DNA from: Nostoc sp. JL33
GTDB taxonomy: Bacteria; Cyanobacteriota; Cyanobacteriia; Cyanobacteriales; Nostocaceae
Direction: 5' to 3'
DNA: 64,000 nt
Assembly (NCBI RefSeq): GCF_017114985.1
Contig: NZ_JABXKP010000070.1
Span: forward strand, 39,031 to 103,030
The notes beneath the pieces were generated by a model. It had not been told where the DNA came from. It saw only the letters and a program-made list of their open reading frames with translations, and made no database searches. The position numbers and the translations under genes were made by a program. This document shows, one piece after another, positions 9,133-17,088 of this stretch; position 1 is the stretch's first letter, and each line of letters begins with the position of its first letter.

Positions 9133-10182
9133 TTATCCACCAATTACAGGAATCACTGACACGATTTTCTCAGCTTCATTTACCCTAATCTGCGCCAACC
9201 CAAACTGTTCAATTACGGCTGCATTCGTCGTCAAATGCCTACTTACCTCAGCTATCCGGTAATGACTTTCCTGTGAGGCTAAAGCACCTGGCAATAATAA
9301 CTGATCTGCTAAATGTTCATCTACTGCTGCGCCGGTTTTATGAAACTCAAGTAGTTGCTGACAAGCAATCTCTGCAACTGTCTCCGCAGACAACCGCAAA
9401 CGCCCGAATCCACCAAAGCCAGTCAAGCTGTTCTGATACTCAGCAGTTAAAAAAATACCCGCACCCGGTGCTATACCTCTTTCTCGCAAAGCGTGTACAG
9501 CAACTTTCAAATGGGCTTCCCGTAACAAATTCTCGGCACGATTCGCCATCCGTTGGGGAATATGCGAAGGCAATTCCGTCACGACTGCTAGCCCTCGCAC
9601 CTGTTGTAACTCTCCCCGTTCTAGCAAGTTGATGCCGTTGAGTTTACCACCGCCACTCACTTGCAACTGTACCTCTCCGCCACCTTGGGGAAACCACCCC
9701 CAAGCGCCTAACTTGACTTGGGCTTCTACACCCATGCGTTGCAGTATCGGCAAATAAACTTGCTCAATGTACGTCACTGTCGGGCTAAAGTTCACATGAG
9801 TTCCACCCTTTAGTGTTACTTGGGAATTGCCAGATGCTAGTGCCAAAGGTAAGAGAATTGTCTGTAAAACTAGAGCGATCGCACCCGCAGAACCACCAAG
9901 TTGTGCTTTACTAACATCAAAGGTATAAGTTCCAGCTTGCACAGCACTACCTGGGATGAATTCCAGCAGCATTGAACCCAAAGCATCACCCCGTAGTTGG
10001 GCATTACAAATTCTCGCCGCAGCCCGAACTGCTGTTAAATGTTGTGCTGCTAATCCTGGCTTTTTGCGTCCAGCGCGAATGCCTGAAATTAGTATGGGTT
10101 CGCCAGTGATGGCCGCTAGACTTAAGGAAGTGCGAAGAACTTGTCCGCCTCCCTCTCCGTAGGAACCGTCAATTTCAATCAT
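9133..10182 (-). CDS. rtcA: RNA 3'-terminal phosphate cyclase
   Basis: RtcA converts an RNA 3'-phosphate to a 2',3'-cyclic phosphate using ATP, through a covalent enzyme-AMP intermediate. The protein begins MIEIDGSYGEGGGQVLRTSL, the family N-terminus, and contains AGRKKPGLAAQHLTAV and, near the C-terminus, VDEHLADQLLLPGAL with the His expected to be adenylylated. A longer frame begins at 10242, but the extra 20 residues are not family-like, so ATG 10182 was chosen, giving the usual length of about 349. No rtcB ligase or rtcR regulator is adjacent, so the usual partner is absent here. Confidence 0.93.
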   Translation of the reverse strand: MIEIDGSYGEGGGQVLRTSLSLAAITGEPILISGIRAGRKKPGLAAQHLTAVRAAARICNAQLRGDALGSMLLEFIPGSAVQAGTYTFDVSKAQLGGSAGAIALVLQTILLPLALASGNSQVTLKGGTHVNFSPTVTYIEQVYLPILQRMGVEAQVKLGAWGWFPQGGGEVQLQVSGGGKLNGINLLERGELQQVRGLAVVTELPSHIPQRMANRAENLLREAHLKVAVHALRERGIAPGAGIFLTAEYQNSLTGFGGFGRLRLSAETVAEIACQQLLEFHKTGAAVDEHLADQLLLPGALASQESHYRIAEVSRHLTTNAAVIEQFGLAQIRVNEAEKIVSVIPVIGG

Positions 10183-10554
10183 GGGTGATTTTGGGATGTT
10201 GGATTTTGGGTTATCCCCACGGCTTTTGAAATCAAACCACAAATTATAGACGGCTAGTAGCTAGCTTTTTGAACGCAAGTTACACAAATATACAGAAAAA
10301 GTTCTGATATGTGTTTCTGTAGTTTGATGACATACTCCTACACTGATTGCAAGCAATCAGCGTGTAGGCATCTGGGCGACTCCCCGTATACCGAGCTTAA
10401 TATATCTGGTGCTATCTGGTAGTTGGATTTGACATACCAGTAAACTCACGAGGATTCTAATTCATGGTTCACAGAAATCCGCTTGCTTTTCTCAAGTTTC
10501 CCATCAATAGTATTGGCGGTCTTCTCCCCATGCTTTCCCTCAACCGGAGGCAGA
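10183..10554. other. Gap with a strong hairpin, probably an old IS200/IS605 end
   Basis: No gene is seen. A two-part hairpin lies at 10337-10368 (CCTACAC TGATTGC / GCAATCA then GTGTAGG, with a small bulge). It is placed on the 3' side of the decayed tnpB, where an IS605-type right end would be expected. Confidence 0.45.
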
Positions 10555-10797
10555 TTATTCTTGCCCAGAAGTACTGTTTTGCCACTCGCTCCCTAAGATT
10601 GTCATTCCCGAATTGAGGATATTAATCGCGGCATTTGTATCCCGACAAATTTCTATCCCGCAGTTAGAACATGAATGAGTTCGGGGAAGAAGTGACTTTT
10701 TCACATTAGACCCAAATTTTCGGTAAAAATTGCTCTGCTTAAGATTTTCATAGTTTTTACTTAACATACTTTTAGTAAATTGAAGATGAGTAATCAA
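10555..10797 (-). pseudogene. Decayed tnpB (IS200/IS605 family) C-terminal fragment
   Basis: An 80-codon frame with the tail of a TnpB protein: LPRTHSCSNCGIEICRDTN followed by AAINIL, i.e. the second half of the zinc finger and the RuvC-III Asp. The first CxxC pair of the zinc finger and the RuvC-I and RuvC-II regions are missing, so the N-terminal two-thirds are gone and the fragment cannot be an active nuclease. A family A MITE begins right at the upstream edge (10798), inside or next to the remnant. It is less like the intact TnpB at 14053 than a recent copy would be. Confidence 0.75.
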
Positions 10798-10919
10798 TAG
10801 GACTTACGCAATCAAAGCTTGAAACCTCGCACGCTACGCGAACCCCCCTTAAAAAAGGTGGGAACTTGAAAGCCCCCAATTTATCGGGGGTTGGGGGATC
10901 TATAAATGCGTAAGTCCTT
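10798..10919. mobile_element. MITE family A, copy 1 (13-bp TIR, 5-bp target duplication)
   Basis: The left end is TAGGACTTACGCA (10798-10810) and the right end TGCGTAAGTCCTT (10907-10919), an inverted repeat with one mismatch at the last base. The flanks ATCAA (10793-10797) and ATCAA (10920-10924) form a perfect 5-bp direct repeat. The 122-bp element has no coding capacity; its interior contains G- and C-runs that can pair. Confidence 0.85.
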
Positions 10920-10958
10920 ATCAAGTTAAAAATATGACGGTATGCTTAGGGAGGAAAT

Positions 10959-13190
10959 GTGAGAAAATTTTATTCACTTAAAAAAAGTAGAGGTTTTGAG
11001 CTAGATAAAATATTTCGATGGTCAAGGCATAAATGGCTGGTGCGCTTAACTGTTGTTTTACTTGTGGCTTGTTTGTTAACTATAAGTCTGCATTCTTTAG
11101 CAGTTCAACCAGGAGTAAGCAAATCACAACCCAAAGTAATTTTGATTTCTCTAGATGGAGCTACTCCAGATTTTGTCGAACAGTATCTCAAGAGTGGTGT
11201 TCTGAGTCCAAAGCAAGGATTAGGACTGATTAAAAACAAGGGAGTTTATGCAGAGCGGAACATAACCTGTAGCGCATCTCTGACAGCTGCTTGCCATATT
11301 GCAATCAGTACGGGTTCTACCGCTGCACGCAATGATATTAATGCCAACACATTTCACCTAGTAGCCAGCCCATTCACTTCTAACATAAGTGGTTTTGCGG
11401 CTGCGATCGGCGGATATTCGACTACTGGCCCTGCTGCAAATTTGTCCCCAACTGCTGAACCACTGTGGATTAGACTCCAACAAAATGGGAAGAAAGTTGT
11501 GACTGCAACTTTTCCCGGAGCAGATGGAGTTGATGTTCCAGTACCAGGTTTAACTAACAGCCCAATTATTCAACCCGCTAGTAAGAGAACCGTATCTTAT
11601 ACAGTCCCTTTTGGAGCTTTTGCTGGTGCAGGTGCTAAAGGTTTCAGTTTGACGACAGCTAACTTCAGCTTGGCATCCTTTCTTACTGTCAGTCAACTCA
11701 AAACAGTAGGAAAAGTTTCTTACAGCCCAATTGTGCAAGCAAGTCTTGGTGATCAATTTCTTGTTGGTGGTGTTAACTATGATATCCAAGTTGCTGCACT
11801 TGACACCAGCAATAATCATCAAAAGGACTATGACACCCTAGTATTTTTTGATTCTAATATTGGGATTCAACATCAATCTTTCAATTTACCTTCAACTGGG
11901 CCAGCATACGTAAGAGCGCGGGATAAAAAATCCAGCTTATTTTATTTAGAAGGTAGTGACAACAAAGCTGGAACTGCTTTTTATGTCAGTAATCTGGCTC
12001 CTGATTTGAGTAGTCTGAGGATTGCGCGTTACAGTGCTAACGCTATTCCTAATAATCCCGCAGTCCAAACTACAGTTGATGACATTAATAATAACGTTGG
12101 TTTCTGGTGGCCTCAGTCTGATTACCGGATTATAGAACGATTGAGTCCGGGATTTAACACTTTCCCCGACACGGAACTAGAAGCTATCTATGAAGACCAA
12201 GTTCGAGGTTTTGTAGATTATCAGACGCGGATTGCTTTGAGAGCAATCAAGCAAAATCCCAATGCTTCACTGGTGATGGTTTATATTGAGCAGCCAGACG
12301 GCTCTGAACACCAGTTTCTCTTAACTGATTTACGTCAAGCAACTAATCCGAGCAATCCCAATACAATTGGTGCAGCGCAAGACAAAGCAAAAGTCGCCCG
12401 ATATAAGTCTTATGTACAGGCTGCTTATCGGGCAGCTAATGATGCTGTAGAGCGGATCATTAATGCAGTAGGTACGGATAGTCACGGGAAACCAAACAGT
12501 AACATTATTGTAGTATCGGATCATGGTTTTTCTACCTTTCACACCACGGTTAACCTGAATAACTTCCTCAAAAGTAAAGGTTTTGACTCAAATAAAGTCC
12601 GAAGTGTAACATCGGGGCCAGCAGCTAACATTTATATTAATCTTCAGGGACGGGAACCCAACGGCATCGTCAGTCGCTCTGAATATGTCACTATCCAAAA
12701 ACAAATTGTCGCCGCTCTCAAGGAATTGGTAGACACGAATTACAACTATGTATCGTCAAAACGGCAAGCCATTTTTGATAAGATTTATACTCGTCCGTTG
12801 CCAGCGAATTTAAACGAGCCGAAATTTGGACTGAATACTAGCGAATTTGTTGGTCAAGATAGTGGTGATGTCTTCGCGATTATGAGCGATGGTTATAACT
12901 TTGACGGAATTCAAAGTCCTGTGGTGACTCGTTTGGGGGATGCCAACAATTTAGTGTTTTCAGTACCTAATTTCTACGGAGCGCATGGCTATGACCCGAA
13001 TATATCCAAACTGAGTGCCATTTTCTACGCGGCTGGCCCCGATATCAGTCGTCGTGGCAGTATCGGCACAATCCACAATATTGATGTGGCTCCAACTATC
13101 AATAATTTACTAGGCGTTCCTTCTGCTTCAACGGTTCAGGGACAGGTTATCAACCTCAATTCGAGCGCTGCCCTCAGTCTCAGTCGATGA
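10959..13190 (+). CDS. Exported alkaline-phosphatase-superfamily protein (type I phosphodiesterase-like)
   Basis: A 743-residue protein starting with GTG 8 bases after GGAGG. Residues about 27-50 are a hydrophobic signal or anchor. The metal-binding pattern of the phosphodiesterase/nucleotide pyrophosphatase family is visible: ILISLDGATPDF (first Asp), a Ser/Thr-rich nucleophile stretch CSASLTAACH, VVSDHGFS (Asp-His pair) and GAHGYDP (last His). These enzymes hydrolyse phosphodiester or phosphomonoester bonds outside the cytoplasm; the substrate is not predictable. The middle third (about residues 230-370) is an insertion typical of cyanobacterial homologues and probably forms a separate sheet domain. 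It is a monocistronic unit between mobile elements. Confidence 0.85.
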   Translation: MRKFYSLKKSRGFELDKIFRWSRHKWLVRLTVVLLVACLLTISLHSLAVQPGVSKSQPKVILISLDGATPDFVEQYLKSGVLSPKQGLGLIKNKGVYAERNITCSASLTAACHIAISTGSTAARNDINANTFHLVASPFTSNISGFAAAIGGYSTTGPAANLSPTAEPLWIRLQQNGKKVVTATFPGADGVDVPVPGLTNSPIIQPASKRTVSYTVPFGAFAGAGAKGFSLTTANFSLASFLTVSQLKTVGKVSYSPIVQASLGDQFLVGGVNYDIQVAALDTSNNHQKDYDTLVFFDSNIGIQHQSFNLPSTGPAYVRARDKKSSLFYLEGSDNKAGTAFYVSNLAPDLSSLRIARYSANAIPNNPAVQTTVDDINNNVGFWWPQSDYRIIERLSPGFNTFPDTELEAIYEDQVRGFVDYQTRIALRAIKQNPNASLVMVYIEQPDGSEHQFLLTDLRQATNPSNPNTIGAAQDKAKVARYKSYVQAAYRAANDAVERIINAVGTDSHGKPNSNIIVVSDHGFSTFHTTVNLNNFLKSKGFDSNKVRSVTSGPAANIYINLQGREPNGIVSRSEYVTIQKQIVAALKELVDTNYNYVSSKRQAIFDKIYTRPLPANLNEPKFGLNTSEFVGQDSGDVFAIMSDGYNFDGIQSPVVTRLGDANNLVFSVPNFYGAHGYDPNISKLSAIFYAAGPDISRRGSIGTIHNIDVAPTINNLLGVPSASTVQGQVINLNSSAALSLSR

Positions 13191-13568
13191 CGCATGAACC
13201 ACGCAGTAGAATGATTACCGAAATAGTGTCCAGTGCCCAATTAGAGTGCTGAGTAAAGAAGTACCTCGGCTAAGAGTTAAATATACCGCCCACAAGGGGA
13301 GCCACTGCGTTGCGGGGAGTGGAAAGATTCATTAGTACTACTTCTTACTTAGGACTCAGAACTCAGTACTCCAATGCCTCCTTATTTCAATCCTCTAGAT
13401 TTATCTATGGGGTTACTCAGCACTCTCTGTTTATTCCCATAAAAATGCAGAGATTAGTACAATTTTATAAGGGAAAAGCTGAAAACCCTTGAAGATGTGT
13501 CCGACTCAGTCGGACACATCTGTGCTTTAGACAAGGGATGAAAGCTCATAGCAGGATTTCTCCTGCAC
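13191..13568. other. Intergenic stretch with two strong hairpins at the edge of the IS element
   Basis: No gene is seen; a 60-codon frame here is not convincing. A fragment of the GGGAGCCACTGCG repeat lies near 13299. A perfect 13-bp stem with a 3-base loop occupies 13493-13521 (AGATGTGTCCGAC / GTCGGACACATCT). A 6-bp stem occupies 13551-13566 (GCAGGA / TCCTGC). The second lies just beyond the tnpA stop, where IS200-type elements carry their terminal recognition hairpin. Confidence 0.6.
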
Positions 13569-13985
13569 TCAAGCCTTTTGTTGCTCAATATAACGCTTGA
13601 CTGTTTCTGTGCAAACATTTCCTGCCGTACTTACAAAGTAACTTGGAGTCCAAAGAGTTGGTATTTTTAATAGCTCTGGAAACTGCTTTCTTAGTATGGA
13701 AGATGCACGACCTTTTATTAGCCTAATAATTTTACTAGGATCGTCACTAGGTTTAGCGTTGACAAATAAATGTACGTGATCTGGCATAATTTCTAAGACA
13801 ATAATCCGCCATCTATTCTCTACACAAACCTCAAATATAATTTCTTGCAGCTTCTCTGCAATCGCACCGACTAGAACCTTCTTCCGTCTTTTTGGAATAA
13901 AGACAAAGTGATAATTTAGTAACGAAACAGCATTACTTTCATGCCGATATTCGTGACTGCAAAACTTACCCATAATATTGCTCAT
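13569..13985 (-). CDS. tnpA: IS200/IS605 family transposase TnpA (Y1 HUH)
   Basis: A 138-residue Y1 transposase that cuts and rejoins single-stranded DNA at hairpin ends. The HUH motif is in IMPDHVHLFVNA, and the catalytic Tyr is in the C-terminal helix TVKRYIEQQ. Length and layout are those of the family. It has LNYHFVFIPKRRKKVL near the N-terminus. It diverges from tnpB and appears complete. Confidence 0.95.
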   Translation of the reverse strand: MSNIMGKFCSHEYRHESNAVSLLNYHFVFIPKRRKKVLVGAIAEKLQEIIFEVCVENRWRIIVLEIMPDHVHLFVNAKPSDDPSKIIRLIKGRASSILRKQFPELLKIPTLWTPSYFVSTAGNVCTETVKRYIEQQKA

Positions 13986-14052
13986 ACCTCTTGACTCTCG
14001 TCTATAGCCATTGTACTATAAACACAGGTCGTAGACAAACTATAAAAAATCA

Positions 14053-15237
14053 ATGCTAGTTTTAGAGTACAAAGTTAAGGGGAAACAATTTCAATATCAA
14101 GCAATTGACGATGCTATTCGTACAACTCAATTTATTCGCAATAAAGCGATTAGATACTGGATGGATGCAGAACGTGAGTTAAGAATTGACAAGTTTGCAC
14201 TTAACAAGTATTCTACTGAATTACGCTCATATTTTAAGTTTGTTGCCGATCTAAATTCAATGGCTGTACAATCAGCCGCAGAACGTGGATGGTTTGCTAT
14301 ATCTCGTTTCTACGACAACTGTAAGTCCAAAAAATCGGGCAAGAAAGGATATCCTCGCTTTCAAAAAGATTGTCGTAGCACTGAATACAAAACGTCAGGC
14401 TGGAAGCTGCATTCCACTTTGCGCCGCATTACCTTTACTGATAAAAAGGGTATCGGACAACTTAAGCTGCTAGGTAAGTGGGACATCCACCAATACAATA
14501 TTAAAGATATAAAGCGAGTCCGATTGATTCGTCGTGCTGATGGATATTACGCTCAGTTCTGCATTGGAATTGATGTAGTAGATGTTCAGCCCAAAACAGG
14601 CGAAGAAATCGGTTTAGATGTTGGAATTGAGAGCTTCTACTCTGACTCTAATGGGCATCACGAACCTAATCCTAAGTTTTTAAGAAAGGCTGAAAAATCA
14701 ATCAAGCATTCTCAAAGACGTATTTACAAAAAGGTAAAAGGTTCGTCGGGTAGACGCAACGCTCGTAAAGTCTATGCCAAAAAACACTTAAGAGTAAGTA
14801 GGCAAAGGATAGAACACGCCAAGAGACTGGCGCGGAACTTAAACAAGTCTAACGACTTAGTATCCTACGAAGATTTAAGAGTTTCAAATATGGTAAAAAA
14901 CCATTGTTTAGCAAAATCAATTAGTGATGCTAGTTGGTATTTGTTCAGACAATGGATAGAATATTTCGCGGTTAAATTTGGCAAATTAGCGATTGCTGTA
15001 CCACCTCATTATACCTCACAAAAGTGTAGTTACTGTGGCATCATTGTCAAAAAATCTCTATCAACTCGTACTCATAAATGTATTTGTGGATGCAACTTAC
15101 ATAGAGATGTTAACGCCGCGCAAAATATTCTGAACCTTGCTAGACTTGCTAGGATGGGACACATCCAAAGTAACGCTAATGGACTAGCAACCTCTACTCT
15201 TTCTGGCGCAAGCCTGATAGAGCAAGTAGCTAGGTAG
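14053..15237 (+). CDS. tnpB: TnpB, RNA-guided nuclease of an IS605-like element (intact)
   Basis: A 394-residue TnpB. Members studied biochemically cut DNA next to a short target-adjacent motif under guidance of an RNA made from the right end of the element. All catalytic parts are visible: RuvC-I GLDVGIESF, RuvC-II VSYEDLRVSN, a zinc finger of CSYCG followed by CICGC, and RuvC-III HRDVNAAQNIL. The helical N-terminal half (RTTQFIRNKAIRYWMD) is also of normal length. The ATG at 14053 opens the frame 67 bp from the divergent tnpA. Compared with the fragment at 10555 this copy is complete. Confidence 0.95.
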   Translation: MLVLEYKVKGKQFQYQAIDDAIRTTQFIRNKAIRYWMDAERELRIDKFALNKYSTELRSYFKFVADLNSMAVQSAAERGWFAISRFYDNCKSKKSGKKGYPRFQKDCRSTEYKTSGWKLHSTLRRITFTDKKGIGQLKLLGKWDIHQYNIKDIKRVRLIRRADGYYAQFCIGIDVVDVQPKTGEEIGLDVGIESFYSDSNGHHEPNPKFLRKAEKSIKHSQRRIYKKVKGSSGRRNARKVYAKKHLRVSRQRIEHAKRLARNLNKSNDLVSYEDLRVSNMVKNHCLAKSISDASWYLFRQWIEYFAVKFGKLAIAVPPHYTSQKCSYCGIIVKKSLSTRTHKCICGCNLHRDVNAAQNILNLARLARMGHIQSNANGLATSTLSGASLIEQVAR

Positions 15238-15276
15238 ATATTAGAATCCCCGTGCATTTATGCCGGGGAGTGTCAA
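15130..15276 (+). ncRNA. Candidate TnpB guide RNA (omega/reRNA) region
   Basis: By analogy with studied IS605 elements, the guide RNA scaffold covers the 3' end of tnpB and the right end of the transposon. A bulged hairpin at 15248-15268 (CCCCG..CGGGG) followed by AGTGTCAA fits the scaffold end. The guide would then begin near 15277. No promoter or RNA boundary can be seen directly; the coordinates are inference. Confidence 0.35.
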
Positions 15277-15543
15277 AACATCCAGGTGATATTACTAATA
15301 TTTGATTTATCATAATGGGCTTATCTTAGTTGTTTAAACCGAATATCTAGGTTGGTTGTTTGAATCCTTCACCGAATAGCCCGTCGTAGACATAGCTAAA
15401 AACCATACCCAGAATATTTAGCCGAAAATAGGCAGAATCGTAGGGGTAACAAGGCTAACAAACCTAATTTCCTTAAAGAAACCGGGTTTAGAGTACCTGT
15501 AATATGGGAGACTTGGCAATATTCCCTATAAATCAGATTCAAT
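15277..15543. other. Short non-coding stretch with interspersed repeat words
   Basis: It holds GCCCGTCGTAGACATAGC-type words (near 15380) common in Nostoc intergenic DNA. A weak 62-codon reverse frame is not supported. It probably contains the original promoter of the peroxidase stump. Confidence 0.4.
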
Positions 15544-15672
15544 ATGAGTAACACAATTTCGGACATCACAGTTAAGGCCATCAACGGTGAGGATAAGCAA
15601 TTAAACGATTACATCGGGAAGGTACTCTTAATTGTGAATATGGCTTCCTACTGGTTAGTCATTAGTCATTAA
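15544..15672 (+). pseudogene. Glutathione peroxidase, N-terminal stump
   Basis: The 42-residue frame starts MSNTISDITVKAINGEDKQL and continues NDYIGKVLLIVNMASY, which is the N-terminus of glutathione peroxidases. The frame is cut just before the catalytic Cys (the family continues xCGxT) and runs into TTAGTCATTAGTCAT and then a MITE at 15672. The rest of the gene is absent downstream as far as can be seen, so this is a truncated relic, not a functional enzyme. Confidence 0.75.
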
Positions 15673-15998
15673 GTAAGTGGGCGTGAATAATTAAAGGTTT
15701 GTAGTCAGTTAGCACGGTCTTCTCCCTACAGCCCTTCTCAAGACAGGAGAAGCTATTGCGCGTTCGGGCATCCTACGGCAGGCGCTAGCCACGCGCGTGA
15801 GGGAGTGCTTGGGAGCCACTGCGGGGACAGGGGTTTCCCAAAGTGGAGCAAGTGGCGCCAGACGCCAAGGGCGATAGCGTCACAAAGAGCAAGTCTTCTC
15901 CCCTTGGGAGAACGGTAAGGGGTGAAGCCCTTACTACGAAGCAATTTAATTAATTTTACATTGCGTAACATGGTTTAATTTATTCTTGCCCACTCACT
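15672..15998. mobile_element. MITE family B, copy 1, enlarged by an internal insertion
   Basis: The ends are AGTAAGTGGGCGTGAATAA and, read inward from the right, AGTGAGTGGGCAAGAATAA, flanked by TA at 15670-15671 and 15999-16000. The interior keeps the family words GGTTTGTAGT, CTACGAA and TTTTACATT found in copy 2 (42195). About 190 extra bases between them carry the GGGAGCCACTGCG...AGCAAGTGGCG repeat and other palindromes. It has no coding capacity; the 72-codon reverse frame is considered spurious. Confidence 0.75.
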
Positions 15999-16126
15999 TA
16001 GGTAAAAATCTCTGTACTATTGACTATTGACTGTTAGCTCTGGACTGTTAAATTTATTTACGTCCAGTCCCTTAATTGAGAATATAGTCTCGATGAGTAG
16101 TTTAATTTATTTGTGTCTAATTTGTC

Positions 16127-16951
16127 ATGAACGTTGCAATCATTGGTTGTGGTTATGTTGGTTATAAAGTTGCTCAATATTGGAAGCAAAAGATGGGTTT
16201 TGTTGTCAGTGCAACCACAACTTCCCCTGAGCGTATCCCGGCACTAGAATCAGTATCCCAAAGAGTTGTAGTTACCCGTGGGAATGACCTAGATAGTCTA
16301 AAATCAGTTTTGCAGAATCAAGATGTTGTACTTTTGAGTGTTGGTGCAAAAGGTGGGGAAGTTTATGAAGAAACTTATCTACAAACTGCCCAAAGTTTAG
16401 TTTCATCCTTGCAGCAGATTAAGAGTGTGAAACAATTAATATACACAGGCAGTTATGCAGTGTATGGTGACAGAAATGGTGTATGGGTAGATGAAGAAAC
16501 ACCGCTTGCACCCGCTAATTTAAATGCACAAATTCTCCGAAAAACAGAGGATGTGTTGCTATCAGCATCTAGCGAAAATCTCCGTGTTTGTATCTTCCGC
16601 TTAGGAGGGATTTATGGGGCTGGCAGGGAACTGTTGAAAATATTTAGCAGATATTCTGGTGCAACCCGTCCTGGCAATGGCGAGGATATCACAAATTGGA
16701 TTCATTTGGATGATATTGTTGGTGCGATAGAGTTTGCCCGTCACCGTCGTTTGCAAGGGATTTACAATCTGGTAGATGATGCACATCTCACTAGCCGAGA
16801 CTTGCTAGAGTGCCTATTTGAAAAACATAATTTACCCAAAGTTAAATGGGATACTTCTATCAAGAGTACCCGCCCATATAATGCTTGGGTGTCGAATGAA
16901 AAGCTTAAAGAGGCTGGATACCAGTTAATTCATCCACAGATGATTTTTTAG
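16127..16951 (+). CDS. NAD(P)-dependent epimerase/dehydratase-like protein (SDR, YeeZ type)
   Basis: A 274-residue Rossmann-fold protein. The dinucleotide-binding start MNVAIIGCGYVGYKVAQYW has the GxGYxG pattern of atypical extended SDRs. YTGSYAVYGDRNGVWVDE provides the Tyr-containing segment, and CIFRLGGIYGAGRELL follows as in nucleotide-sugar epimerase relatives. The canonical YxxxK is not obvious, so catalytic activity and substrate are uncertain. It is preceded by the family B MITE and followed by a G-rich tandem repeat. It is probably monocistronic. Confidence 0.8.
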   Translation: MNVAIIGCGYVGYKVAQYWKQKMGFVVSATTTSPERIPALESVSQRVVVTRGNDLDSLKSVLQNQDVVLLSVGAKGGEVYEETYLQTAQSLVSSLQQIKSVKQLIYTGSYAVYGDRNGVWVDEETPLAPANLNAQILRKTEDVLLSASSENLRVCIFRLGGIYGAGRELLKIFSRYSGATRPGNGEDITNWIHLDDIVGAIEFARHRRLQGIYNLVDDAHLTSRDLLECLFEKHNLPKVKWDTSIKSTRPYNAWVSNEKLKEAGYQLIHPQMIF

Positions 16952-16995
16952 CAAGTATTAAAAACTAGAAATTATGCAACCATTTGCTGTAGCTA

Positions 16996-17051
16996 AGTGG
17001 GGAGTGGGGAGTGGGGAGTGGGGAGTGGGGAGTGGGGAGTGGGGAGTGGGG
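16996..17051. repeat. Heptamer tandem repeat, eight AGTGGGG units
   Basis: Eight perfect copies of AGTGGGG in a row. Short tandemly repeated heptamers (STRR) are known from heterocyst-forming cyanobacteria. The runs of four G could form a G-quadruplex in the plus strand. Confidence 0.95.
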
Positions 17052-17088
17052 AGTTAAAAATTTTTCCCCTGCTCCTGTCCCTTATCTT

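Larger units (their letters stand above)
13551..15276. mobile_element. IS605-like insertion sequence with divergent tnpA and tnpB
   Basis: This single-strand transposing element has tnpA on the minus strand and tnpB on the plus strand, 67 bp apart. Its ends are marked by hairpins: GCAGGA/TCCTGC (13551-13566) on the tnpA side and CCCCG-GCAT/ATGC-CGGGG (15248-15268) on the tnpB side. The exact cleavage sites cannot be fixed by eye. The left edge may lie as far out as the 13493 hairpin, and the right edge is probably just after GTGTCAA at 15270-15276. Both genes look intact, so the copy may be recent. Confidence 0.7.

Noticed and set aside
13310..13492. 60-codon plus-strand frame
   Set aside because: No family resemblance and no ribosome site; it covers repeat DNA near the IS element.
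15753..15971. 72-codon reverse frame
   Set aside because: It lies within the nested repeat of the family B MITE and has an unusual composition for a protein.
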